Shown here one piece after another: positions 8,694 through 16,082 of a DNA stretch of 18,393 bases. The DNA is from Prevotellaceae bacterium UBA1716 (GTDB lineage Bacteria; Bacteroidota; Bacteroidia; Bacteroidales; Bacteroidaceae). A program made the position numbers and the translations under genes. The DNA is taken from positions 1 through 18,393 of the forward strand of contig DCIW01000219.1 of NCBI GenBank assembly GCA_002317225.1, in the 5' to 3' direction. Position 1 is the stretch's first letter; each line of letters opens with the position of its first letter. The notes beneath the pieces were generated by a model. It did no database searches, was not told the DNA's origin, and saw nothing but the letters and a program-made list of their open reading frames with translations.

Positions 8694-10808
8694 ATGAAAG
8701 TATTGAATTTTAAGTTTTTGGCTGCAGTGCTGCTTGTTATCTCAGCCATCCAGGTAAGCATGGTAAGCTGTAAGGACGACCCAGGTGTCGAAAACTATTA
8801 CACAGCTACCAGACAATATGCTTCTGATTATTTGACTAGCCGCGACCAGTTCTCTGAATATGTCAAGATTCTTCAGCGTGCTACTGGTGAACGTCAAGAT
8901 CTCCGTCTTGTAGACCTTCTTGGCACATACGGTTCTTACACAGTATTTGCTCCTACAAATGATGCTGTTGAAAAGTATCTTCATTCTCGTGGTCTCACTT
9001 CAGTCGATGAACTCTCAAAGGAGGATTGTGATACTATCGCACTCAACTCAATCATTGAGAAAGCTTTCTTTACAACAGACTATAGTAATGGACAGTATCC
9101 AAAGTCAAACATGCTTGAGCACATCATGAGTGTAAAGTCTGTTTTGGAATGGAGCGAAGCTATTCAGGACTCTGTACTTGCTATGTACGTTAACCAGTCT
9201 GCTCTCATCACTCATGCTGATGACTCTGTAGGCAATGGTGTGGTACATACTGTAGGTAACGTTGTGAACTCAAGTAACAACCTCCTAGGTGCAGTTCTTG
9301 AAAAGGACTCTACTTGTTCTATCTACTTCCAGGCTCTCGAGGCAACTAAGGTTTACACTCTTCTTGAGGACTATGTAGATACTTCATACGGATGGGCTTC
9401 TGAACGTGACCGTATCGACTCTTGTACATGGACTAACGATAAACTTTGTATCTTTACAGCAGCAGAGTATGATAACGTAGGTTATCCGGAAAAGCGTTAC
9501 TTTAACTTTACGATGTTCCTTGTTCAGGACTCGATACTTAACTTGAAGTATGGTATCAAAGACCTTGATGGTCTCCGAGCTAAGGCAAAGGAACTATATG
9601 ATCCTGTATACCCAGAGGATGCTAATATCACAGATGAATCTGATAGAAAGAACTCTCTCAATCGTTTCATCTCTTACCACATTCTTAACCGTTATGGTTC
9701 ATACTATTCACTTACTGCTATGGATGGTGTTGGTTCTGACTGTAAGCTTCAGTACAACTTCAACCGTCGTAAGTGGGATATCGCTGACTGGTACGAGACT
9801 CTCATGCCACATTCTGTAATGAAGTTCTCTTTCCCTTCAGGTTCTCAGTCAGGTCTCTATATCAACCGTCGTGGTGTTCAGTCTCGTGCTGATGAACGTG
9901 GTGTATTCGTTCGTGGTGCAAGAGTCTACAAGCCAACAGAAGTTAATGTTGACCAGACTGCCGTTAATGGTATTTACCACTACATTGATGATATCGTTGC
10001 TTATGATCAGAATACTCAGCAGGTTGTTCTCAACGAGCGTATGCGTCTTGACTGTACAACATTGTCGCCTGACTTCATGACTAAGTTGACAGATGGTGAA
10101 ACTGCTCGTGGACACTTCTGCCGTACTTCACACGAAGGTGGTCGTTATGGTGATGGTGTCCAGGGTGCTTCTGCTGCAAGCAATAAGAACACTTGTATCG
10201 GTTTCAAGGCTGGTTATGCTCGTAACTTCATTTATACTAACCTTACTCACGTTCACGTTCGTATGCGTGTACTCAACTTCTGGTCTTACGAAGCTGACGA
10301 GGTAACTGTAAAGGGTAAGTTTGACCTTGTTGTTAAGCTCCCACCAGTTCCAGCAGGTACTTATGAGGTTCGTATGATGACATGTACTGGTTTCACATCT
10401 CGTGGTATCATGCAGGCTTATATCGACAATGTTCCACAGGGTATCCCATTTGATATGCGACCAGGTGGTGTAACTCTCTTCGGTAACAAGTCAAATGCTG
10501 ATTTGCAGAATGACCCAGATGCTATCGCTGCATTCGACAAGTCTATCCACAATATCTCTTGGATGCGTGGTCCTGGTTGCTACGAACCGGGTGACCGTAC
10601 AAGCTATTCATCGGCTACTCCAATGCGTGACATTCCTAACACAATTCGTAAGGTTCTCGGTACATTCTATACTACTGGTAAGGAGGATCACTATCTCCGT
10701 CTCCAGCAGAAGATGGAATCAGCTAACAATGAGATGAACTTCGACTTCATCGAACTTTGTCCAAGCTCAGTTTACAACAACGAGTACTTTGCTGAAGACC
10801 AGTGGTAA
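8694..10808 (+). CDS. FAS1 domain surface lipoprotein B (two FAS1 plus C-terminal beta-sandwich-like region)
   Basis: 704-aa predicted lipoprotein. The signal peptide ends in MVSC (Cys26) followed by KDD, a good match to the K-(D/E)2 type lipoprotein export signal that sends Bacteroidota lipoproteins to the cell surface. FAS1 module 1 has YTVFAPTNDAV (82-92) and GNGVVHTVGNVV (180-191). FAS1 module 2 has FNFTMFLVQDS (270-280), SYH (327-329) and NGIYHYIDDIV (425-435). Residues about 441-692 look all-beta, with LPPVPAGTYEVRMMTC (549-564), MQAYIDNVPQG and a closing strand FDFIELCP (683-690), reminiscent of jelly-roll ligand-binding modules. This region has six cysteines (454, 476, 501, 564, 629, 689). 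The gene starts 6 bp after the SusD-like gene and sits where SusE/SusF-type surface binding proteins are found, so a substrate-capture role is plausible but inferred. Confidence 0.9.
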   Translation: MKVLNFKFLAAVLLVISAIQVSMVSCKDDPGVENYYTATRQYASDYLTSRDQFSEYVKILQRATGERQDLRLVDLLGTYGSYTVFAPTNDAVEKYLHSRGLTSVDELSKEDCDTIALNSIIEKAFFTTDYSNGQYPKSNMLEHIMSVKSVLEWSEAIQDSVLAMYVNQSALITHADDSVGNGVVHTVGNVVNSSNNLLGAVLEKDSTCSIYFQALEATKVYTLLEDYVDTSYGWASERDRIDSCTWTNDKLCIFTAAEYDNVGYPEKRYFNFTMFLVQDSILNLKYGIKDLDGLRAKAKELYDPVYPEDANITDESDRKNSLNRFISYHILNRYGSYYSLTAMDGVGSDCKLQYNFNRRKWDIADWYETLMPHSVMKFSFPSGSQSGLYINRRGVQSRADERGVFVRGARVYKPTEVNVDQTAVNGIYHYIDDIVAYDQNTQQVVLNERMRLDCTTLSPDFMTKLTDGETARGHFCRTSHEGGRYGDGVQGASAASNKNTCIGFKAGYARNFIYTNLTHVHVRMRVLNFWSYEADEVTVKGKFDLVVKLPPVPAGTYEVRMMTCTGFTSRGIMQAYIDNVPQGIPFDMRPGGVTLFGNKSNADLQNDPDAIAAFDKSIHNISWMRGPGCYEPGDRTSYSSATPMRDIPNTIRKVLGTFYTTGKEDHYLRLQQKMESANNEMNFDFIELCPSSVYNNEYFAEDQW

Positions 10809-10846
10809 TTCTAAGTTTTCTAAAGTCTAAAAAACTAAACGAATAT

Positions 10847-12745
10847 ATGAATAATAATATAAAGAAATCATTCCGTGCAGGATTGCTTTTGGCAGCAGGT
10901 TTTGTTGCCATAAGCTCTTGTACAGAGACTTGGGATGATCATTATAATTCGATTTCATCGCTCAACTACGATGGAACTACTATGCAGGCCATTGAGGAAA
11001 ATGCTTCGGATTTTGCTAAGGTGGTTAAGGCATACGGTTACGATCGTGAACTTGCGTCTGATAATATCTATACTGTTTGGGCACCTGCAAATGGTACTTT
11101 CAACGTGTCAGATTATATCGATGCAAATGGTAAAATGTATACCGATTCAGCAGAGGTCGTAAAGCAGTTCATCCAGAACCATATAGCGCGTTATGCTATT
11201 TCGTTCAATAATTCTGACCAGACAGTCAATCTTATGAACAAAAAGCGTGCAGCAATGTCTGCTGATGGCAAATTCAGTGGAGTTACAATGACAAAGACAA
11301 ACTATTCTTGTAAGAATGGTATTCTTCATGTTGTTGAAAATGCTGTTCCTTACAACTATAACCTCTTTGAGATGATTGCAAAGCAATATAAGGAAGACCC
11401 AACAGATGGCAAGGACACTATGTCACTCTATCAGTTCCTTTATGATCCTAAGGTTAACAGCGATACTCTTATCGAGAACAAGTCAGTAAGTTCAGGTGTT
11501 GACGAAAACGGTGATAAGATTTGGGTAGACTCATTTGTTATGCGTAACAATACAGTTCTTAAGAATGTAGATGCAAAACTTTATGAGGAGGACTCAAGTT
11601 TCATCGCTATCATCCCTACTGCAAAAGCTTGGAAGGAACGTAGAGAGGCTGCTGAGGCTTTGCTCAACTTCAATCCAGTAGAAGACACTCGTTCTGAAGG
11701 TGCTTGCGACTCTCTCAAGCGTCACTACTCAAATATGTTCGCTATGAACGACTTGTACTATAACAAGAATGCAAATGAACATTGGCAGGATTCTCTCAAG
11801 TCTACAATTTACTCTAAGTGGAATTGGGAAAACAATGTTTATTATAGCAAGACACCTAAGTATATGCCAGACGATAAGGAGTTGAACGATATTCTTTCTA
11901 AGTGTGGTAATGCGACTAATTGCTCAAATGGTGATGCATATATCGTCGATGAGTACCCAATGAGTATTTACGAACAGTTCTTCAAAAAGATTAAGGTTAA
12001 GGCAAATAGTCAGACTGTTGACCAGACTCTTGATTCTAAGGGTAACACTGCTTATACTAAGAATGTTAAGTCTACTTCGAACTATTCTGGTACTTATGTA
12101 GATTATTATTATGTTTACAATGAGGATTCAACTGATTATAGCCTCGTTACTAAGTCTGTGGATTATAACTTCCTTGACGCAGCTCCATCTACAACATCTT
12201 CTAATATTAGTATCGCATTCAAGATTCCAAATACTCTCTCTGGTGAATATGACATCTTCCTTGTAACTTGTCCTATTTGGTTGAATCAGTATAGAAGTGA
12301 TGCTGATATTACAGATGAACGACCATACCGTTTCTATACTTATATTATTGAACGTAATACAAGCGGTAAGGAAATTGGTCTTTATCCTGCATCAGGAACT
12401 CGTCTTTCTAATCCTGATGGTAGCGGAAACTATTTCGTGACAAAGGGATTGCAAACAGGTGAGGATGGTTCCCCTATCGTAAATGATACTACTTATATTG
12501 GTAAGTATGAGTTTAAGCATTCATACTATGGCCGCAATGAGGAAGGTGTTCTTCTTCAATTGCAGAGTCAGGTAACTTCTAAGTTGTCTAACACTTATTC
12601 TCGAGAAATGCTTATTAGCTCCGTTATCCTCAAGCCACATGATCCTTCAAAGGGAGAAGTTATTATCCCTGGTGTTTCTGGCGATGCTACCGAAGTAAAG
12701 GCTACTGAGAACAAAAGATTTATTTACTCTAAAAAAAATAATTAA
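10847..12745 (+). CDS. FAS1 domain surface lipoprotein C (same architecture as B)
   Basis: 632-aa predicted lipoprotein. ATG 10847 is chosen over the in-frame ATG at 10802, which overlaps the upstream stop; from 10847 the protein begins with a proper signal, MNNNIKKSFRAGLLLAAGF, and lipobox ISSC (Cys25), followed by TETWDDHYN. FAS1 module 1 has YTVWAPANGTF (75-85), FIQNHIARY (108-116) and NGILHVVENAVPY (157-169). Module 2 is more diverged: SFIAIIPTAKAW (251-262) and NGDAYIVDEYP (361-371), with a long insertion between them. Residues about 373-598 are beta-rich and contain IPNTLSGEYDIFLVTC (460-475), closely parallel to the equivalent segment of lipoprotein B, and a closing strand SVILKPHD (592-599). 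A charged tail rich in Lys and Glu follows. The gene precedes transporter 2 by 2 bp, so it probably serves that SusCD pair. Confidence 0.88.
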   Translation: MNNNIKKSFRAGLLLAAGFVAISSCTETWDDHYNSISSLNYDGTTMQAIEENASDFAKVVKAYGYDRELASDNIYTVWAPANGTFNVSDYIDANGKMYTDSAEVVKQFIQNHIARYAISFNNSDQTVNLMNKKRAAMSADGKFSGVTMTKTNYSCKNGILHVVENAVPYNYNLFEMIAKQYKEDPTDGKDTMSLYQFLYDPKVNSDTLIENKSVSSGVDENGDKIWVDSFVMRNNTVLKNVDAKLYEEDSSFIAIIPTAKAWKERREAAEALLNFNPVEDTRSEGACDSLKRHYSNMFAMNDLYYNKNANEHWQDSLKSTIYSKWNWENNVYYSKTPKYMPDDKELNDILSKCGNATNCSNGDAYIVDEYPMSIYEQFFKKIKVKANSQTVDQTLDSKGNTAYTKNVKSTSNYSGTYVDYYYVYNEDSTDYSLVTKSVDYNFLDAAPSTTSSNISIAFKIPNTLSGEYDIFLVTCPIWLNQYRSDADITDERPYRFYTYIIERNTSGKEIGLYPASGTRLSNPDGSGNYFVTKGLQTGEDGSPIVNDTTYIGKYEFKHSYYGRNEEGVLLQLQSQVTSKLSNTYSREMLISSVILKPHDPSKGEVIIPGVSGDATEVKATENKRFIYSKKNN

Positions 12746-12747
12746 TT

Positions 12748-15700
12748 ATGCAGCACTTCAATAAATATGGACTCGCAGCCATGATGTTTTTCCTTGGAAC
12801 TGCTCTTCCTGTGATTGCTCAGGAGGAAGAACAAGTAGAAACTACAGAGGTGGCTGCTAAGCCTGTCAAGAAAAATACACAGGCAAAGAAGTATCCTACT
12901 TTCGAGGTAAAGGGCTTCGTTGTTGATGCCGCTACTGGCGAACCTCTTCCTGGTGCCCAGATTCAGGCGTTCAACAATAATCACTATACAGCGATGGCTG
13001 GCGAAGATGGCGGTTTCACTATCAATATCCCTGCTTTCGTAACAGAACTTTCTGCTAAACTCGAAGGATACAACGTAAATAATATATCACTCAATGGACG
13101 TACAACAGGAATCAACATCCAGTTGTTCTCTTCTCTCCTCTTGAATGACTATTCTACAGAGTCAACAGCTAATAAGAAGGTCGTAGCAACTGGATTTGGT
13201 GAGACAAGTTCTTTGACTATTGACAATGAAATCCAAAAGAAGCTTGGTGCTGACGTTCGTACTATTCAGCGCTCAGCAAATCCTGCTATGGGACTCTCTA
13301 TGTTCATCAATGGTCTTAATTCTCTCAATTCTGTTGCACAGCCACTTATCATCCTTGATGGTGTTGTTTTTGACCAGATGTATGATGCCACAATGCTCCA
13401 CAATGGTTACTATAATAGCCTTTTGCAGTGTGTGAATGTCGACGACATTGAATCTGTAGAAGTTCTCAAGAATGGTACTGCTATTTATGGTGCTAAAGCT
13501 GCCAATGGCGTAATTGTACTTAAGACTAAGCGTTGTCATTCTATGGCTACTCGTATTGATGTGAATATCAGTGGTGGAGTTGAACTTCAGCCAAAGAAAC
13601 TTAGCCTTATGGATGCAAGCAATTATCGCTCTTATACCTCTGACTTGCTTGGCACAACAGATACTAAGCTTACAGAATTCAAGTTCCTTAATAATGATCC
13701 AAACTATTATTATTATAATATGTATCATAACGATACAGATTGGAATGACGAAATCTCTCGTGAGGCATTTACTCAGAATTATGGTATTGCAATCCAAGGT
13801 GGTGATGACATCGCAGATTATAACCTTTCTGTAGGTTTCACCGATTCAAAGTCTACTCTCAAGTGTAACGAACTTCAGCGTTTCAATGTTCGTTTCAATA
13901 CTGATATCACTCTTAACCGATGGTTCACTACTCAGTTTGATGGTAGTTATGCTAATATCACAAGAAATCTTAGAAGTGACGGTTGGGCTTCTAACCAGAA
14001 TCTTCAGGCTCTCTCATCAATATCTGCTTTGGCAAATATCAAGTCTCCATTCTTGAGTCCATTCGACTTTGCCACTAATGGTACTATGTCATCTTACATT
14101 GCTGATGCTGATGATTACATGTATGAGGTTTTGGGTAAGCGTGGATCGATTGCTAACCCAAGTGCCATCCTCGAATACGGTGAAGCAAAGAACAAGAACC
14201 ATTCTGACTTGACTCAGATTGGAATCTCGGTTGCACCAAAGTGGGAACCAACTAAGAATTTCTCATTGACTGAGCGTTTCAGCTATACAATGCAGAGTTT
14301 GAATGAGTGTTATTTCACTCCAATCATTGGTATGCCTGATTACACTCTCTCGGAAAATGAAGTTGAGACACGTAACTCAAAGTATACTTTCTTCTCAAAG
14401 CATAATGCTGTGTTCTCTGACACACGTGCTGATTGGAATATTCTTGCTAATGGTGCAAACCGCCTTAATCTTTATGGTGGTGTTCGATTCATGAACGATA
14501 CTTATTCTGCATCATATCTTCTTGCTGACAATACAGGTAACGATAAGACTCCTAATACTGGTAGCAACTCTAAGAAGCTTCAGGGTGTTGACTCTAACTG
14601 GCGCTCTCTTACTTACTATGTAAATGCTGATTACAACTATCTGGAGAAGTATTATATCACTGGTCAGTTGGCAATGGAGACATCTTCTCGTTTTGGTAAG
14701 AAGGCTTCTTCTGGTTTCAATATGTTTGGAACAGGATGGGGATTGTTCCCTTCTGTTCAGGGTGCATGGGTAATCACTAACGAAAAGTGGTTCCGTCCAT
14801 CAAGAGGCGTTAACAAGTTGAAGTTGAATGTTGGCTTTGAGTCTGTAGGTAATGATGCTGTAGATAACTCTGCAACTCTTACTTATCTCTCTTCTGCTCT
14901 TCTTCTTGGTAACACTACTTCTTCAATCGGTCTTGGAAACATTGGTAATCCAGAACTCAGTTGGGAAACTACTAACCGTTTCAATGCAGGTTTTGAAGGT
15001 ACTTTCTTGAACAATCGTTTGAATGTTCGTTTCAACTACTTCAACTCAACAACTAAAAACCTCATTACTATTGGTACTCTCGCCTATGTATCAGGTCTTA
15101 AAGACTATTATACAAATGATGGTGCTCTTAAAAATGAAGGTTTTGATGCGGCTTTCACAGCAAAGCTCGTCAATGAAAAGAATTTCAAGTTCGAGTTAAG
15201 TGCAAGTGCTGGTCATTATAAGAATAAATTGACTAAACTTCCACAGGGTATCACTTCATTTGAAACAGAAATGTATGGAGGTACAATCCTTTCTGAGGTA
15301 GGTCGTGCAGCAGGAGTATTCTACGGTTACAAGACTGATGGTGTATATGCAGATTCAAAAGCTGCTCAGGCAGCAGGTAAGGCTCACATCAATAGTGAAG
15401 GTAAGGAATCAACAGCTCTATACATTCTTGATGACTCAAACAATAAGGTTGACTACAAGGCTGGTGACATGAAGTTTGTTGATATTAACGGTGACGGTAT
15501 GATAGACAAGCAGGATCGCACAGTTATTGGTGATCCAAATCCAGATATTTACGGAAATATCGGAATGAACTTCCATATCGGTAAGTATTTCTCTATCACA
15601 ACTAATTTCGTTTATTCTTTGGGTAACGATATTTATAACTACCAGCGTTCTATTCTCGAGTCTGGTTCTAACTTCATCAACCAAACAACTGCTCTTAATC

Positions 15701-16032
15701 GCCGTTGGATGGCTGAAGGTCAGGTGACAGATGTCCCACGTGCTACTTATAAGGATGCTATGGGAAATAGCCGCTTCTCTGATCGTTGGATAGAGGATGG
15801 TTCATATCTCAAGTTCAAGAATATCACACTCTCTTATCGTATTCCTGTTCAGAACCAGTACCTTCAGGGCATTACTGTTTGGGCTGCTGCTAACAATCTC
15901 TTTACTCTTACTAAGTATCTTGGTACAGACCCTGAAGTTTCTTGTGGTAATAGTGTTCTCATGCAGGGCATTGATGCTGGCTATCGTACTTCCGGACGTA
16001 GCTTTAACCTCGGTGTAAAGATTAATCTCTAA
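12748..16032 (+). CDS. SusC/RagA-family TonB-dependent outer-membrane transporter 2 (diverged plug)
   Basis: 1094-aa protein with a signal peptide likely cut after VIA (residue 24). A charged Glu/Lys linker (about 26-48) precedes a carboxypeptidase-regulatory-like domain (about 50-130; FEVKGFVVDAATGEPLPGA, EDGGFTINIP). The plug carries QPLIILDGVVFD and VLKNGTAIYGAKAANGVI (239-256). The common LQGRxAG motif is absent; in its place is ANPAMGLSMFINGLNSLN, marking a different SusC subgroup from transporter 1. The barrel contains the acidic loop DINGDGMIDKQD (912-923) followed by RTVIGDPNPDIYG, then KYLGTDPE and a C-terminal FNLGVKINL. There is no STN domain. It begins 2 bp after lipoprotein C, suggesting translational coupling. 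The expected role is TonB-driven import with the SusD-like protein downstream; its ligand may differ from that of transporter 1. Confidence 0.97.
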   Translation: MQHFNKYGLAAMMFFLGTALPVIAQEEEQVETTEVAAKPVKKNTQAKKYPTFEVKGFVVDAATGEPLPGAQIQAFNNNHYTAMAGEDGGFTINIPAFVTELSAKLEGYNVNNISLNGRTTGINIQLFSSLLLNDYSTESTANKKVVATGFGETSSLTIDNEIQKKLGADVRTIQRSANPAMGLSMFINGLNSLNSVAQPLIILDGVVFDQMYDATMLHNGYYNSLLQCVNVDDIESVEVLKNGTAIYGAKAANGVIVLKTKRCHSMATRIDVNISGGVELQPKKLSLMDASNYRSYTSDLLGTTDTKLTEFKFLNNDPNYYYYNMYHNDTDWNDEISREAFTQNYGIAIQGGDDIADYNLSVGFTDSKSTLKCNELQRFNVRFNTDITLNRWFTTQFDGSYANITRNLRSDGWASNQNLQALSSISALANIKSPFLSPFDFATNGTMSSYIADADDYMYEVLGKRGSIANPSAILEYGEAKNKNHSDLTQIGISVAPKWEPTKNFSLTERFSYTMQSLNECYFTPIIGMPDYTLSENEVETRNSKYTFFSKHNAVFSDTRADWNILANGANRLNLYGGVRFMNDTYSASYLLADNTGNDKTPNTGSNSKKLQGVDSNWRSLTYYVNADYNYLEKYYITGQLAMETSSRFGKKASSGFNMFGTGWGLFPSVQGAWVITNEKWFRPSRGVNKLKLNVGFESVGNDAVDNSATLTYLSSALLLGNTTSSIGLGNIGNPELSWETTNRFNAGFEGTFLNNRLNVRFNYFNSTTKNLITIGTLAYVSGLKDYYTNDGALKNEGFDAAFTAKLVNEKNFKFELSASAGHYKNKLTKLPQGITSFETEMYGGTILSEVGRAAGVFYGYKTDGVYADSKAAQAAGKAHINSEGKESTALYILDDSNNKVDYKAGDMKFVDINGDGMIDKQDRTVIGDPNPDIYGNIGMNFHIGKYFSITTNFVYSLGNDIYNYQRSILESGSNFINQTTALNRRWMAEGQVTDVPRATYKDAMGNSRFSDRWIEDGSYLKFKNITLSYRIPVQNQYLQGITVWAAANNLFTLTKYLGTDPEVSCGNSVLMQGIDAGYRTSGRSFNLGVKINL

Positions 16033-16082
16033 TTTTGACATTGTATTTTGTGATTCTTCGCAAAACAAAAACAATATTTAAT

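Noticed and set aside
10802..10846. Earlier in-frame start for FAS1 lipoprotein C, overlapping the end of lipoprotein B
   Set aside because: It would add 15 residues before the lysine-containing N-terminal region of the signal; ATG 10847 fits better.
13273..13797. 174-codon open frame on the minus strand inside transporter 2
   Set aside because: It lies wholly inside a well-supported SusC plug/barrel region, its product shows no recognisable domain, and many similar antisense frames occur in these genes because of their codon bias.
15481..15516. EF-hand-like acidic loop in transporter 2 (and a similar one at 6233-6268 in transporter 1)
   Set aside because: Such D-x-[ND]-x-DG loops are a common feature of SusC barrels and do not by themselves mark a calcium-sensor protein.
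16035..16082. Earlier in-frame start for SusD-like protein 2
   Set aside because: It adds a basic 16-residue extension with no signal character; ATG 16083 is preceded by typical A-rich sequence and gives a standard lipoprotein signal.
16033..16082. Possible internal promoter in the 50-bp gap (TTGACA and TATTTTG strings)
   Set aside because: TATTTTG is one T short of TAnnTTTG and no well-spaced TTTG lies upstream; the TTGACA string is not the Bacteroidota signal.
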